From assembly GCF_900114445.1 (NCBI RefSeq), contig NZ_FOTB01000001.1, positions 306,937 to 370,936 of the forward strand: DNA of 64,000 nucleotides, written 5' to 3'. Source of the stretch: Salinicoccus halodurans. Lineage in GTDB: Bacteria > Bacillota > Bacilli > Staphylococcales > Salinicoccaceae. How positions within the stretch are numbered: position 1 is the stretch's first letter; every line of letters begins with the position of its first letter. The notes below the pieces were generated by a model. The model had not been told where the DNA came from, made no database searches, and saw only the letters and a list, made by a program, of their open reading frames with translations. This document shows positions 29,770 to 42,935 of the stretch, piece after piece. The position numbers were made by a program, and so were the translations under genes.

Positions 29770-30860
29770 TGCTTACAGAGAAAAGATATCTAGTACTGGA
29801 AGATGGAACAGTTTATGAAGGATACAGGTTTGGCGGCGATCGTACTGCAGAAGGCGAACTTGTATTCAATACGTCGATGACGGGTGCACAGGAAATCATT
29901 ACAGATCTGTCCTATACCGATCAGATCATCACATTCAGCTATCCGCTGATTGGCAACACGGGTGTGAATACTGAGGATAATGAAACGCTGCTGCCCTCGG
30001 CAAGAGGTGTGGTCGTAAGGGAAGCGTGCAGCGAACCTTCAAATTTTCGTGCCTCAGAGTCGCTGGATTCTTTTCTTAAGAGACATGATATACCTGGCAT
30101 CAGCGGTGTAGATACGAGAAGCATTACGAGAAAAATCAGAAGCGGCGGTGTCATGAAAGCAGTCATGACGGATGAGGAGAATCACGAAGAACTGGTGGAA
30201 CTGCTTCAGACAGCAAGCTTCAGGACAGATCAGGTGAAACGTGTCTCTACGAAATCACCTTATATATCAACAGGACCTGGAAATCGTGTGGTACTCATCG
30301 ACTACGGTAAAAAAGAAAATATCGTAAGATCACTCAACGCTCTTGGTTGTGATGTGACGGTTGTGCCCTACAACACTTCTGCTGCTGATATTTTAAGGAT
30401 GAGGCCGGACGGTGTCATGCTTTCCAACGGACCGGGTAATCCGGAAGATGTGGAAGCAGGGATCAAAACAGTGAAAAATCTCATTGGAAAAGTACCTTTA
30501 TTCGGCATCTGCCTCGGTCATCAGCTTATCGGACTTGCATGTGGAGCAAAAACATTCAAGATGAAATTCGGTCACAGGGGAAGCAACCATCCGGTCATGA
30601 ACCTCAAAACCACAAAAGTGGAAATCACTGCACAGAACCATGGGTTTGCGATTGACGGCGACTCACTGGCCAGTACCGGCCTTGAAATCACACATACGGC
30701 GCTCAATGATAAGACTGTGGAAGGCATCAGGCATGTGAAGCATCCGGTATTTTCCGTCCAGTATCATCCCGAAGCATCTGCAGGTCCGCACGATTCAGAA
30801 TATCTATTCGGTGAATTTGTAAAAATGATGGAGATTGAAAAGGAGGCTAACAATGCCTAA
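29769..30860 (+). CDS. carA: Carbamoyl-phosphate synthase small subunit
   Basis: CarA is the glutaminase that feeds ammonia to CarB. The 363-residue chain has an N-terminal CPSase domain and a class I amidotransferase domain with [11 protein letters not shown] (nucleophilic Cys) and [11 protein letters not shown] (catalytic His and Glu). It starts one base into the pyrC stop codon and overlaps carB by 8 bases. No separate arginine-specific carAB is in the window. Confidence 0.97.
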   Translation: MLTEKRYLVLEDGTVYEGYRFGGDRTAEGELVFNTSMTGAQEIITDLSYTDQIITFSYPLIGNTGVNTEDNETLLPSARGVVVREACSEPSNFRASESLDSFLKRHDIPGISGVDTRSITRKIRSGGVMKAVMTDEENHEELVELLQTASFRTDQVKRVSTKSPYISTGPGNRVVLIDYGKKENIVRSLNALGCDVTVVPYNTSAADILRMRPDGVMLSNGPGNPEDVEAGIKTVKNLIGKVPLFGICLGHQLIGLACGAKTFKMKFGHRGSNHPVMNLKTTKVEITAQNHGFAIDGDSLASTGLEITHTALNDKTVEGIRHVKHPVFSVQYHPEASAGPHDSEYLFGEFVKMMEIEKEANNA

Positions 30861-33800
30861 ACGTACAGATATCAAAACGATCATGGTAATAGGCAGCGGT
30901 CCGATCATCATCGGCCAGGCAGCAGAATTCGACTATGCAGGAACACAGGCGTGTCTTGCCCTGAGGGAAGAAGGATACCGTGTAATACTGGTAAACTCCA
31001 ACCCTGCAACAATCATGACCGACAAGGAAATCGCGGATGTAGTCTACATAGAGCCGCTGACTACTGATTTCCTGTCCAGGATCATCCGCAAGGAACAGCC
31101 AGACGCCCTCCTTCCGACACTCGGCGGCCAGGTGGGTCTGAATATGGCTGTTGAGCTGGATGGCCTCGGTGTCCTGGAGGAAAACGGAGTCGAACTGCTG
31201 GGGACGAAACTCGATTCAATCAAACAGGCGGAAGACCGCGACCTTTTCAGGCAGCTGATGAATCAGATGGAAGTGCCTGTACCAGAATCGGATATTGTCA
31301 ACACGATCGATCAGGCATACGACTTCAAGGAGAAGGTCGGCTATCCGTTCATCGTCCGTCCGGCATTCACCATGGGTGGTACCGGGGGCGGAATCTGCTA
31401 CAATGATGACGATCTGAAAGAGATTGTTGCGAACGGTCTGAAGTATTCCCCGGTCAACCAGTGCCTGCTTGAGAAATCCATCGCCGGCTTCAAAGAAATC
31501 GAATATGAAGTGATGAGAGACTCGAATGACAATGCCATCGTCGTATGTAACATGGAAAACATCGATCCGGTGGGAATCCATACGGGTGACTCGATTGTCG
31601 TTGCACCGACACAGACTCTGACGGACAAAGAACACCAGATGCTCCGTGACGTTTCACTCAACGTCATTCGTGAACTTGGCATAGAAGGCGGATGTAACGT
31701 TCAGCTTGCACTCGATCCGAACTCCTTCGATTACTACATCATTGAAGTTAACCCGAGAGTATCCCGTTCTTCCGCACTTGCATCAAAGGCTACCGGATAT
31801 CCAATCGCAAAGCTTGCAGCAAAAATTGCAGTCGGCCTGACACTTGATGAAATGATCAATCCTGTAACAGAAACGAGCTACGCTGCGTTCGAACCGACAA
31901 TCGACTATGTCGTATCAAAAATACCGCGTTTCCCGTTCGACAAGTTTGCAAAAGGGGAGCGCAGGCTCGGTACACAGATGAAAGCGACAGGAGAAGTCAT
32001 GGCCATCGGCCGTACTTATGAGGAATCACTGCTGAAGGCGATCCGGTCACTGGAATATGATGTCCATCATCTCGGGCTCCCGAATGGTGACGAATTCGAA
32101 CTTGATTTCATCGTCCAGATGATCAAAGCGCAGAGTGATGAAAGATTGTTCTACATCGGTGAAGCATTGAGACGCGGAGTTTCCATGGATGAAATCCATG
32201 AATGGACCATGATTGATATGTTCTTCCTGAGAAAGTTCCAACATATCATTGATATCGAACATGAATTGAAAGAGAATGCCGGCTCGGCGGATCATCTGAA
32301 ATGGGCAAAGACATACGGTTTCAGCGACAGGGTCATTGCGCACCGATGGAATATGGAAAAATCTGAAGTATTCCAGATGCGTAAAGAACATAACATCATG
32401 CCGGTCTATAAAATGGTGGACACATGCGCTGCGGAATTTGAATCGGCGACTCCTTATTTCTATGGAACTTATGAATTCGAAAATGAATCCGTAAGAAGTG
32501 ACAGGAAGAAGATTCTGGTACTCGGCAGTGGTCCGATCCGGATCGGTCAGGGTGTGGAATTCGACTATGCGACTGTCCATGCGGTCTGGGCCATTCAGGA
32601 AGCGGGCTATGAAGCAATCATCGTCAACAACAACCCTGAGACAGTATCCACGGATTTCTCGATATCCGACAAACTTTATTTCGAACCGCTGACGCATGAA
32701 GATGTGATGAACATCATCGAACACGAGCAGCCTGAAGGGGTGGTCGTACAGTTCGGCGGGCAGACAGCGATCAACCTGGCGGATAAGCTGGAGCATGATG
32801 GTGTGAAGATACTGGGGACGACGCTTGATGACCTCGACAGAGCGGAAAACAGAAAACGCTTTGAGCAGCTTCTGCGCGACATCGATGTACCGCAGCCGCT
32901 TGGTAAAACTGCTACTAATGAAGAAGAAGCACTTGCGAATGCAGAATACATCGGCTATCCGGTGCTTGTGCGTCCAAGCTATGTACTGGGCGGGCGTGCA
33001 ATGGAAATCGTCTATAACGAGGCTGAACTCAAAAATTATATGAGGGATGCAGTCAAGGCCTCTCCTGAACATCCAGTACTGATCGACCGGTATCTGACAG
33101 GAAAGGAGATTGAAGTGGATGCCATCAGCGACGGTGAAAAAGTGATTATCCCGGGCATCATGGAACATATCGAACGCGCTGGTGTACACTCAGGCGACTC
33201 AATTGCAGTCTACCCGCCTGTAACACTGTCCGACAGTGAGATTGATACATTGAGGGAATACACCGAAAGGCTGGCGCTGGGATTGAATACAATCGGGTTG
33301 ATCAATATCCAGTTTGTCCTGTCGCATGGCGAAGTCTATGTACTTGAAGTGAATCCTAGGGCAAGCCGGACAGTTCCATTCATGAGTAAGATCACTGAAA
33401 TTCCAATGGCAAATCTTGCGATGAAGGCGATTCTGGGTGTAAAACTTGAAGAAACAGGCTATCCGCTCGGACTGGCACCATTCAAGGAAGGCTATCACGT
33501 AAAAGCACCTGTGTTCAGTTTCAGCAAACTTAAAAATGTCGATATCACCCTCGGACCTGAAATGAAGTCGACCGGCGAAGTAATGGGGAAAGACCTGAGC
33601 CTGAACAAGGCACTGTTCAAAGGCCTCGTAGCAAGCGGTCTTGAAGTGAAGGACCACGGTACAGTACTCATTACAGTCGCCGATAAAGACAAGGAAGAAG
33701 CTGTGGAACTTGCATCCAGGTTATCCCAGTGCGGCTACAGACTGATGGCAACAGAGGGAACCGGCAAGATGTTAAAAGCGCATGATATTCCAGTTGTTAC

Positions 33801-34029
33801 TGTTGATAAGGTGGGGGCGGGCCAAACGAGTCTGCTGCGTGCCATCCAGAGCGGTAATGTCCAGATCGTCGTCAACACGATGACAAAAGGAAAACAGGTG
33901 GAACGCGACGGCTTCCGCATCAGAAGAGAATCTGTAGAAAATGGCATCCCATGTCTGACATCTCTTGATACAGCGCGTACACTTGTTGAAGTGATTGAAA
34001 GCATGACATTCAATATGGAAAATATGTAG
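30853..34029 (+). CDS. carB: Carbamoyl-phosphate synthase large subunit
   Basis: CarB makes carbamoyl phosphate from bicarbonate, ammonia and two ATP. The product is 1058 residues from ATG 30853 ([17 protein letters not shown]), behind AAGGAGG; an upstream in-frame start lies inside carA. The two homologous ATP-grasp halves are visible, each beginning with an [10 protein letters not shown] or [10 protein letters not shown] motif (near residues 13 and 557). A C-terminal allosteric MGS-like domain starts at about residue 930. Length is typical. Confidence 0.98.
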   Translation: MPKRTDIKTIMVIGSGPIIIGQAAEFDYAGTQACLALREEGYRVILVNSNPATIMTDKEIADVVYIEPLTTDFLSRIIRKEQPDALLPTLGGQVGLNMAVELDGLGVLEENGVELLGTKLDSIKQAEDRDLFRQLMNQMEVPVPESDIVNTIDQAYDFKEKVGYPFIVRPAFTMGGTGGGICYNDDDLKEIVANGLKYSPVNQCLLEKSIAGFKEIEYEVMRDSNDNAIVVCNMENIDPVGIHTGDSIVVAPTQTLTDKEHQMLRDVSLNVIRELGIEGGCNVQLALDPNSFDYYIIEVNPRVSRSSALASKATGYPIAKLAAKIAVGLTLDEMINPVTETSYAAFEPTIDYVVSKIPRFPFDKFAKGERRLGTQMKATGEVMAIGRTYEESLLKAIRSLEYDVHHLGLPNGDEFELDFIVQMIKAQSDERLFYIGEALRRGVSMDEIHEWTMIDMFFLRKFQHIIDIEHELKENAGSADHLKWAKTYGFSDRVIAHRWNMEKSEVFQMRKEHNIMPVYKMVDTCAAEFESATPYFYGTYEFENESVRSDRKKILVLGSGPIRIGQGVEFDYATVHAVWAIQEAGYEAIIVNNNPETVSTDFSISDKLYFEPLTHEDVMNIIEHEQPEGVVVQFGGQTAINLADKLEHDGVKILGTTLDDLDRAENRKRFEQLLRDIDVPQPLGKTATNEEEALANAEYIGYPVLVRPSYVLGGRAMEIVYNEAELKNYMRDAVKASPEHPVLIDRYLTGKEIEVDAISDGEKVIIPGIMEHIERAGVHSGDSIAVYPPVTLSDSEIDTLREYTERLALGLNTIGLINIQFVLSHGEVYVLEVNPRASRTVPFMSKITEIPMANLAMKAILGVKLEETGYPLGLAPFKEGYHVKAPVFSFSKLKNVDITLGPEMKSTGEVMGKDLSLNKALFKGLVASGLEVKDHGTVLITVADKDKEEAVELASRLSQCGYRLMATEGTGKMLKAHDIPVVTVDKVGAGQTSLLRAIQSGNVQIVVNTMTKGKQVERDGFRIRRESVENGIPCLTSLDTARTLVEVIESMTFNMENM

Positions 34030-34037
34030 GTGACAAG

Positions 34038-35718
<1,681 letters not shown>

Positions 35719-35719
<1 letters not shown>

Positions 35720-36423
35720 TGAGCAGACCGATCATTGCGCTTGATTTTGGCACGATGGCACAGGTGAAGCGATTTTTGAAGCAGTTCAATGAGCCACTGT
35801 TCGTCAAAGTCGGTATGGAACTTTATCTTCAAAACGGACCCGGTATAATAAAAGAAATCCGCTCGATGGGACATGACATTTTTCTGGACCTGAAACTGTA
35901 TGATATTCCAAATACGGTAGCCAGAGCCATGGCAGGGCTCGGGAAGCTGGATGTTCAGATGACGAACGTGCACGCCCAGGGCGGGAAGACAATGATGAAT
36001 CATGCTAACGAAGCATTCAAGTCCGGCAATCCGGAGGGCACACTCATTGCCGTCACTCAGCTGACTTCCATGAATGACAGCAACGTAAAAGACGAACAAA
36101 AGTCCATCCTCACTTTGCAGGAGAGTGTAAAGAATTATGCAATGCTTGCAAAACAGGCAGGACTTGACGGTGTCGTATCCTCACCGCTTGAATCAGAAAT
36201 GATCCATGAACACTGCGGCAGTGACTTTTTGACGATCACACCCGGAATCAGATTAAATGAAGATTCCAAGGATGATCAGGTCCGTGTGGTCACACCGGCA
36301 GCAGCACACCGACTCGGCACAGATTTTATTGTGGTAGGGCGGTCGGTGACTCAGGCAGCGGAGCCTGTTGAAAAATACAGAATGGTAAAAGAAATGTGGG
36401 AAAGCGGGGACGAATTGTCATGA
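35719..36423 (+). CDS. pyrF: Orotidine 5'-phosphate decarboxylase
   Basis: PyrF decarboxylates OMP to UMP. The 234-residue TIM barrel has the active-site motif [13 protein letters not shown] (Asp-Lys-Asp array) at about residues 55-67 and the phosphate-site motif VGRSVTQA near the end. Its start overlaps the pyrD stop in TGATG and its stop overlaps the pyrE start in ATGA. Confidence 0.97.
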
Positions 36424-37028
36424 AAGAAAGGATTGCAGAAATACTTCTGGATATAAATGCGGTGGAATTGAGACCGGATGAGCCGTTCACCTGGTCAAGC
36501 GGAATAATTTCTCCGATTTACTGTGATAACAGGAAAGTCATCGGAGATGTAGATGCACGGGCCGTGATAGCGGACGCATTCACAGAAATGATCAGGATGT
36601 ATGCTCCGGAAGCAGAGGTCATTGCAGGCACTTCCACTGCGGGCATCCCTCATGCGGCGTATATCAGTGAACGGATGAATCTGCCGATGTGCTATGTACG
36701 CGGTTCAAAGAAAAAGCACGGCAAAGGAAATCAGATTGAGGGTGCGGACGTCGCGGGTAAAAAAGTGGTTGTGATAGAAGACCTCATCTCGACGGGCGGT
36801 TCCAGCCTGGAAGCGGCGGAAACACTGTCGGAAAATGGAGCGGAAGTATTAAATATCATTGCGATCTTCACCTACGGTATTGAGAAGGCGGATCAGGCAT
36901 TTGACAGAGCAGGACTGACTTATCATACTTTAAGCGATCTCGATGCACTTCTTGATGTCAGCACCAAAAAAAGAAAGCTGAATGATGCGCAGAGAGAAAC
37001 CGTCATCAATTTCAAAAACAACCTGTAA
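36420..37028 (+). CDS. pyrE: Orotate phosphoribosyltransferase
   Basis: PyrE attaches ribose phosphate from PRPP to orotate. The product is 202 residues from ATG 36420, overlapping the pyrF stop. The PRPP motif [19 protein letters not shown] is near residues 115-133, and the lysine-rich flexible loop is [17 protein letters not shown]. It is the last gene of the pyr operon. Confidence 0.97.
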   Translation: MKERIAEILLDINAVELRPDEPFTWSSGIISPIYCDNRKVIGDVDARAVIADAFTEMIRMYAPEAEVIAGTSTAGIPHAAYISERMNLPMCYVRGSKKKHGKGNQIEGADVAGKKVVVIEDLISTGGSSLEAAETLSENGAEVLNIIAIFTYGIEKADQAFDRAGLTYHTLSDLDALLDVSTKKRKLNDAQRETVINFKNNL

Positions 37029-37030
37029 AC

Positions 37031-37060
37031 AAAAAACGACTCATTCGAGTCGCTTTTTTT
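37031..37060. terminator. Bidirectional terminator between pyrE and pgcA
   Basis: The CGACTC/GAGTCG stem with a 4-base loop is flanked by A6 on the left and T7 on the right. It can serve both the pyr operon and the convergent glucan pair. Confidence 0.88.
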
Positions 37061-37092
37061 ATTCAGGTGATTTTAATTTTTTAATCGCATGC

Positions 37093-38736
37093 CTATACGC
37101 CGAAAATCATATCGTTGATGATTTTTGCTTCCTGTTCAATCTGACTGCTCTCCAATGATACATACAGTTTTATCTTTGGCTCTGTGCCGGAAGGTCTGAG
37201 CGCAATCCAGCCATCTTTGAAATGAAGTTTAATCACGTTCGCTTTTGGAAGATCTATGTCCTCACTGCTGCCTGCATGATCCGTCCTCTTCTGTGTCAGA
37301 AAATCTTCTATGAGAACGACTTCTCTTCTGCCAATTTCTTCTGGTGCATTCCTTCGGAACTGGCTCATTATTTCATCGATGTTATCTTTGCCTGAAGTTC
37401 CCTCGAATGTGTGACTGTAGAGGACTTCCATGATGCGTCCGTGCTCATCGTATATTTCTTCGAGTGCATCCACGAGTGTCTGGTTTTTATTTTTGAGTTC
37501 CGCTGCCATTGAAACGATATACGGGACGACCTGGACGGCATCTTTATCCCTGACAAACGGTTCGAGCAGATAACCGTAGCTTTCTTCATATCCAAGGACG
37601 AATTTTTTCCTTTCCTCATTTTCCATTTCTTTTATCTGCTCGCCGATATACTTGAAACCTGTCAGCACCTCGATCATCTCTCCGCCGGCAGCTTCTGTAA
37701 TCTTACGGCCGAGGTCACTTGTTACGATGGATTTGATGATTACAGGCGTTTTGTCTCTTTTTTCGTGAATACGGTGGTTCAATAATAAAATTCCGATCTG
37801 GTTGCCGTTCAGATGTACATATTCGTTTTCATGCCGTACGACGACACCCATTCTGTCCGCATCGGGATCGGTGGCAATCAGCAGATCTGCACCGGTTTCA
37901 TTGCCGAGTGCTTTTGAATGGTCAAAGGCCTCCGGACTCTCGGGGTTGGGTGAAGCTGTAGTGGGGAAGTCCCCGTCCGGTCTGCACTGGTCTTCGACGA
38001 GGGAATAATTTTTGAAACCGAGTGTGTCAAGCAGTTCCGGAACAATCGGTACACTTGTGCCGTGGAGACTCGAGAACACGATGGACAGATCCGACTCCGG
38101 AATGTTTCCGATGAAGTCTATGACATGGTCCTTGTAGCTTTGTTCCATGTCACTGCTGACGTATTGGATAATCCCTTCTTCGAGTCCTGCGTCGAATGAT
38201 TTGCTGTCGATGGAGAAGATATCTTCAATCGCATTGATCTTCTCACTGAGATCGGCGGCCGGTGCATCGATCAGCTGGGCACCGTCCGGGCCGTACACTT
38301 TGATGCCGTTATACTCGGGTGGATTATGGCTTGCTGTAATCATCACCCCGATGGAAGCACTGTGTTCACGGACGAAAAATGAAAGTTCGGGCGTTGAAGT
38401 ATATTGTTTTGTCACTTTCACAGAAACACCGTTCTGAGCGAGGACGGAAGCCATCGTCTGCGAAAATTCAATCGAGAAATGCCTGGTGTCATATCCGATT
38501 ACAACAAGCGGATCCTCTTCATTTTTTAATGAATGTGCAAGGCCAAGTGCCACTTTTTCGACAGTGTAACGGTTCAACCTGTTGGGACCGAGTCCTATTT
38601 TCCCCCTGATTCCGGCTGTACCGAAGGAAAGTGTTGCTGAAAATGCATCCTCCTTTTCACTGTCACTTAATGTATTATAATCTTCAGGTTTTATAAAACT
38701 GTTCTCAATATGTGCTTCCCACTGTTTTCTATCCAT
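37093..38736 (-). CDS. pgcA: Phosphoglucomutase / phosphomannomutase family protein
   Basis: This 547-residue alpha-D-phosphohexomutase interconverts glucose 6-phosphate and glucose 1-phosphate, the precursor for ADP-glucose and UDP-glucose. The phosphoserine loop is ITASHNPPEYNG, the metal loop is DPDADRMG, and the N-terminus has FGTAGIRGKIGLGPNRLN. It overlaps the pullulanase gene by 8 bases on the same strand, tying it to glucan metabolism. It resembles staphylococcal PgcA. Confidence 0.93.
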   Translation of the reverse strand: MDRKQWEAHIENSFIKPEDYNTLSDSEKEDAFSATLSFGTAGIRGKIGLGPNRLNRYTVEKVALGLAHSLKNEEDPLVVIGYDTRHFSIEFSQTMASVLAQNGVSVKVTKQYTSTPELSFFVREHSASIGVMITASHNPPEYNGIKVYGPDGAQLIDAPAADLSEKINAIEDIFSIDSKSFDAGLEEGIIQYVSSDMEQSYKDHVIDFIGNIPESDLSIVFSSLHGTSVPIVPELLDTLGFKNYSLVEDQCRPDGDFPTTASPNPESPEAFDHSKALGNETGADLLIATDPDADRMGVVVRHENEYVHLNGNQIGILLLNHRIHEKRDKTPVIIKSIVTSDLGRKITEAAGGEMIEVLTGFKYIGEQIKEMENEERKKFVLGYEESYGYLLEPFVRDKDAVQVVPYIVSMAAELKNKNQTLVDALEEIYDEHGRIMEVLYSHTFEGTSGKDNIDEIMSQFRRNAPEEIGRREVVLIEDFLTQKRTDHAGSSEDIDLPKANVIKLHFKDGWIALRPSGTEPKIKLYVSLESSQIEQEAKIINDMIFGV

Positions 38737-40825
38737 TCATTCCACGCTCCTCGATATTAGTAGTTTCACTGTCTGTTTTTACAAGTATTGCAACTTCATA
38801 ACCTTTGATATAAAAGCTTTTCCGATATATGGCTTTGTCAACGTTCCTTTGATTGGAAATTCTGATCTTATAAGAAGCGTCACTTCCAAATGAGAGCTCC
38901 GCCGAAGTCTCCGTCGGGTTGATCATAATGATGAAATCACTCTCTTCATAGCTGATTCTGACACCAAATACATTGGAGAGATGATCAAAAGTCAAAGTGG
39001 ATACCGCATTTTCTATGTCATCCTTATCTTTCAGCCTGAACACTGGTTCACTTTTCCTGAATTCGATGAGGGATTTCACAAATTCGATATTATCCTGATA
39101 TTTGGCCCGGCGATTCCAATCCATCCTGTTCAGCATGTCACTCAGGTTATAAGTATTGCCGTGGCCGAATTTGGTCCTGAAAAACTCCTGGCCTGCATGG
39201 AGGAACGGAGTGCCGAATGAAAGCAGCACCAGGGCGGTTGCGAGCTGATGCTGGCTTTCAAGTACATACTGCCGCTTCCCGGAGGAATATCTTAACCGGT
39301 CATACAGCGTATGATTGTCATGGACTTCAACATAGTTGATGCTCATATCCGCTGAGTACTCTTCATAAAACCCAGTGAACATTTTACGGATTTTATCTAT
39401 GCCGGTGCCATCACCATTTACATACCCTTTCGCCATCAATTCAAAATTATTCCCTTTGATTGCATCCCTGAAATGATCGTTGAAAAAGCGGAGTGAAGGG
39501 ACACGGTCCCCGAATACAGGCAGTGTTTTTTTAGAATGATCGAGGGCTGTCGGAAGGTCCCAGCCTTCGCCGAGCAGCAGGATTTCCCGATTTCTTTCTT
39601 TTACCAGGTTCAGGATGCCCTGCATCGTTTCTATATCAATTGCACCCATCAGATCGAACCGGTACCCGTCTACCCGGTAATAATCCAGCCAAAAAGAAAT
39701 AGTGTCGTGTATAAAGCGCCGTCCCATCAGTTTTTCCGAGGCAAAATCATTTCCGACACCTGTGCCGTTTGACAGGGACAGGTCATCGTTGTGCCTGAAA
39801 TAATAGCCGGGCACGAGTTTTTCAAAACTTGAATTTTCCACTTCATAGACATGATTGAGAACGACATCAAATATGACCTTCATACCATTTTCATGCAGCT
39901 TTTTTATCAGCTTCTGCAGTTCCAGAATCCGGATGATCGGGTTTTTTGGATCGGTTGAGTAGCTCCCTTCCGGAACCATGAAAAACTTCGGGTCATATCC
40001 CCAGTTGTAGCTTTTGTTTGTATTCAGTTCATCGACGGTGAGGAAATCGTTCACAGGCATGAGTTCAATATGCGTGACACCAAGCTCTTTTACGTAATTG
40101 AGTCCGCTGGATAACCCGTGTTTTGTAAAGGCATGTTCGGCCATCCCGAGATATTTTCCCTGCCACTCTTTTTTAACACCGCTGTTGGGGTGGATGGTCA
40201 TATCACGGATATGTGCTTCATAAATAATTGCATCCTTGTTGGGAGTATTGGGGACGGCATGCGTCCTGTATCCGGGGTTGATCCGTTCGAAATCAATCAC
40301 CATTGCTTCTTTGGAGTTTGCAGAAACGCCTTTGACATAAGGATCGATGACGAAATGGGTCACATCATTATGGCTCACCTCATAATGATAATGTCTGCCG
40401 TGACAGTCTTCGTCTACTGTGGCTTCGAAGTATCCGTTTATCTTCACCATTTCATGGTAGTCGTGATCGATCAGAAGCCGGCAATCCACTGCAGTCGGTG
40501 CAAAGACCCTGAAAACTGTCTGCGTACTGCTGTAAACCGCGCCCATTTGAACATCGGTCGAATACTTCAGGTCAAACGCGATGGATTGTATATATCTACC
40601 CATGAGGAGCGGGTACAGTCTTCCACAGTATTCAATGAAAGCGGAAGCGTTCAGATTAATATCTTCCGAAAATTTCAGATGGATGCATCCATTTGAAATG
40701 ACTGTATTCTTGCGTTCCAGACGGTTTTTTTGCTGAATCACGCTGATTTCTTCATGATTCAATTCATAACCCCGGAAGGGCTTCACTGTAACTTCATTTG
40801 CTGAATCAAGATAGGCTCTAAGCAT
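38729..40825 (-). CDS. pulA: Type I pullulanase (glycogen debranching)
   Basis: This GH13 enzyme hydrolyses alpha-1,6 branches. ATG 40825 (MLRAYLDSANEVTV, 698 residues) has GGAGGG about 5 bases upstream; an in-frame ATG at 40858 lacks a site. An N-terminal carbohydrate-binding region precedes the barrel. Motifs in order are YNWGYDP (type I pullulanase marker), DVVLNHVY, YRFDLMGAID (catalytic Asp), LLGEGWD (catalytic Glu) and YVEVHDNHT. No signal peptide is present, so it acts in the cytosol on stored glycogen. Confidence 0.94.
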   Translation of the reverse strand: MLRAYLDSANEVTVKPFRGYELNHEEISVIQQKNRLERKNTVISNGCIHLKFSEDINLNASAFIEYCGRLYPLLMGRYIQSIAFDLKYSTDVQMGAVYSSTQTVFRVFAPTAVDCRLLIDHDYHEMVKINGYFEATVDEDCHGRHYHYEVSHNDVTHFVIDPYVKGVSANSKEAMVIDFERINPGYRTHAVPNTPNKDAIIYEAHIRDMTIHPNSGVKKEWQGKYLGMAEHAFTKHGLSSGLNYVKELGVTHIELMPVNDFLTVDELNTNKSYNWGYDPKFFMVPEGSYSTDPKNPIIRILELQKLIKKLHENGMKVIFDVVLNHVYEVENSSFEKLVPGYYFRHNDDLSLSNGTGVGNDFASEKLMGRRFIHDTISFWLDYYRVDGYRFDLMGAIDIETMQGILNLVKERNREILLLGEGWDLPTALDHSKKTLPVFGDRVPSLRFFNDHFRDAIKGNNFELMAKGYVNGDGTGIDKIRKMFTGFYEEYSADMSINYVEVHDNHTLYDRLRYSSGKRQYVLESQHQLATALVLLSFGTPFLHAGQEFFRTKFGHGNTYNLSDMLNRMDWNRRAKYQDNIEFVKSLIEFRKSEPVFRLKDKDDIENAVSTLTFDHLSNVFGVRISYEESDFIIMINPTETSAELSFGSDASYKIRISNQRNVDKAIYRKSFYIKGYEVAILVKTDSETTNIEERGMNG

Positions 40826-40991
40826 GGGTTCCCTCCATTTTCGTGTTTGGAATGGCATATCTAAAACATAATAAAATTAAATATTTTAGAAAATTTTGAT
40901 AAAATAAACATTTATTGATAAATTTATAATAATACGTAGTATACTGATGAATGAGGGTACAACCATAGTATAACCGAAAGGGGTGGATTTT
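40826..40991. promoter_or_regulatory. AT-rich divergent spacer between pulA and glgB
   Basis: This 166-base AT-rich spacer must hold promoters for both directions. On the plus strand TTGATA (40915-40920) and TATACT (40940-40945) are 19 bases apart, a weak match. AAAGGGGTGG ahead of 40992 is the glgB ribosome site. I saw no convincing operator such as a catabolite-response element. Confidence 0.4.
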
Positions 40992-42935
40992 TTGAGCAAA
41001 AAAGATAATTTTGACCTGGATAAATATTTGTTCCATCAGGGAAATCATTTCAAAGCCTACGAATTTTTAGGTGCTCATCCTGAAGCGGACGGGAACATCC
41101 GTTTCATTACATGGGCGCCAAAGGCGGATCATGTTCAGCTGGCCTGTAACCACAATGATTTTACAGGCAGAGACATGGATTTTGAACCGCTCGGTGAAAA
41201 CGGTCTCTGGATCTACAGAACTGCTCAGTTATCCAAAGGCGATACTTACAAGTATCGGATCCATTTCGACGGAGTCTCCCATCTGAAGGCTGATCCCTAC
41301 GGTTTTTATCATGAAAAGCGGCCGAATACCGCGAGCATCGTCTACCTTGATGATTTTAAATTCACAGATGATGCCTGGCTCGAAAAACGCCGGAAGTCAA
41401 ATGTATATCAGTCTCCGATCAGCATATATGAAATGCACCTCGGAACCTGGATGAAGCATCCGGTGAGTGACACCGGAGGTCTGACGGATGATGAATTGAC
41501 TGACCTGGCCCATTATTCCTACAGGGAAGCGGCAAAGGCACTCATCCCTTATTTGACAGAAATGAATTATACCCATGTAGAATTCCTTCCGCTTACGGAA
41601 TATCCTTTTGATCTGTCCTGGGGTTACCAGGTGACGGGATATTTTTCCGCAACAAGCCGTTACGGCAATCCGGAAGGTCTTAAATTTCTTATCAATGAAC
41701 TGCATAAGGCGGAAATTGGAGTGATCATGGACTATGTTCCCGCCCACTTCTGCCGGGACGACCATGGACTCCGCCTGTTCGACGGTACACCGGCATATGA
41801 GCATCCGGACGAAAGGATTGCGGATAAAAGGCAGTGGGGGACGCTGACATTCGACTTCGGCAGACCGGAAATTCAGTCTTTCCTTGTATCCGCAGCGATG
41901 TACTGGTTCAGGGAGTTCCATGTCGACGGGCTCAGGATAGATGCAGTGCACAGTATGATAGATCTGAATTTTGAGAACCACGAACCTCATGAAAAAATCT
42001 ATAACAGTGATGGTTCCGAGACGAATGAAGGGGGAGTTGAATTCCTGAAAAAGCTGAATACGGCTGTGTTCGATTACGACCAGTCCCTGCTGATGATGGC
42101 GGAAGATTCTTCGGACACACCGATGGTGACTTCCCCGGTGGATAAGGGCGGACTCGGATTCAACTTCAAATGGGATCTCGGCTGGATGCATGACCGGCTG
42201 TCCTATATGGATAAAGATTTCAGCCACAGAGATTATTTCCACAACCGGATGACGTTCTCCCTCGCTTACAAATACAACGAAAATTACGTATTGCCGCTGT
42301 CTCATGACGAAGTTGTCCATGGGAAGAAATCCATAGTGGGGAAGATGTATGGTGATCAGTGGCAGCAGTTTGCCCAGGCGAGGCTGCTATACGGCAGCCA
42401 GATGTCAGAGCCCGGGAAGCAGCTTTTATTCATGGGCCAGGAAATCGGCATGTACCATGAATGGAAAGACAGGGAACAAGTGGATTGGCACCTGCTGGAC
42501 TATCCCGATCATCAGAATTTAAAAAAGTATGTCCGTGATCTGAACCGTTTTTACAGGACACACGAGGAGTTCTACAGAGCGGATTATGAACCGGAAGGTT
42601 TCAGGTGGCTTGTGGTCGATGATGCAGAACACTCCATATTCAGCTACACAAGAAATGCAGGGAAAAAATTCAAAATCTGCATTTTGAACTACCGGCCGGA
42701 TGTCTATCATGATTTTAAAATCCCGGTGCCGTACCCCGGCACATACAGGGAAATCTTCAACAGTGACAGTACAGAGTATTCCGGGTCCGGTGTCGTCAAT
42801 GACGGACGGCACTTCAGTTTTGCCGAAAGGCATATCAGAGAAGATCAGCATATAAAAGTGACAGTGGCACCTTTGGCATTCCATGTATTTGAGATTGAAA
42901 CCAATTCCGATGGGGGTATGAAAAATGACGTCTAA
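40992..42935 (+). CDS. glgB: 1,4-alpha-glucan branching enzyme
   Basis: GlgB introduces alpha-1,6 branches into glycogen. The product is 647 residues. TTG 40992 is preferred, with AAAGGGGTGG just upstream; GTG 40983 lies within that site. An N-terminal CBM48 domain is followed by a GH13 barrel with [21 protein letters not shown] (catalytic Asp), MMAEDSSD (catalytic Glu) and [12 protein letters not shown]. It leads the glgBCDA operon and overlaps glgC by 11 bases. Confidence 0.95.
   Translation: MSKKDNFDLDKYLFHQGNHFKAYEFLGAHPEADGNIRFITWAPKADHVQLACNHNDFTGRDMDFEPLGENGLWIYRTAQLSKGDTYKYRIHFDGVSHLKADPYGFYHEKRPNTASIVYLDDFKFTDDAWLEKRRKSNVYQSPISIYEMHLGTWMKHPVSDTGGLTDDELTDLAHYSYREAAKALIPYLTEMNYTHVEFLPLTEYPFDLSWGYQVTGYFSATSRYGNPEGLKFLINELHKAEIGVIMDYVPAHFCRDDHGLRLFDGTPAYEHPDERIADKRQWGTLTFDFGRPEIQSFLVSAAMYWFREFHVDGLRIDAVHSMIDLNFENHEPHEKIYNSDGSETNEGGVEFLKKLNTAVFDYDQSLLMMAEDSSDTPMVTSPVDKGGLGFNFKWDLGWMHDRLSYMDKDFSHRDYFHNRMTFSLAYKYNENYVLPLSHDEVVHGKKSIVGKMYGDQWQQFAQARLLYGSQMSEPGKQLLFMGQEIGMYHEWKDREQVDWHLLDYPDHQNLKKYVRDLNRFYRTHEEFYRADYEPEGFRWLVVDDAEHSIFSYTRNAGKKFKICILNYRPDVYHDFKIPVPYPGTYREIFNSDSTEYSGSGVVNDGRHFSFAERHIREDQHIKVTVAPLAFHVFEIETNSDGGMKNDV

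Noticed and set aside
32047-33189. 380-codon minus-strand open frame inside carB
   Set aside because: It is a shadow of a strongly conserved ATP-grasp coding region; no ribosome site and low-complexity His/Phe-rich translation.
40826-40991. Catabolite-response element in the pulA-glgB spacer
   Set aside because: No sequence close to the cre consensus was found by eye, so none is reported.
41397-42320. 307-codon minus-strand open frame inside glgB
   Set aside because: It is antisense to the GH13 barrel motifs and looks like a codon-bias artefact.
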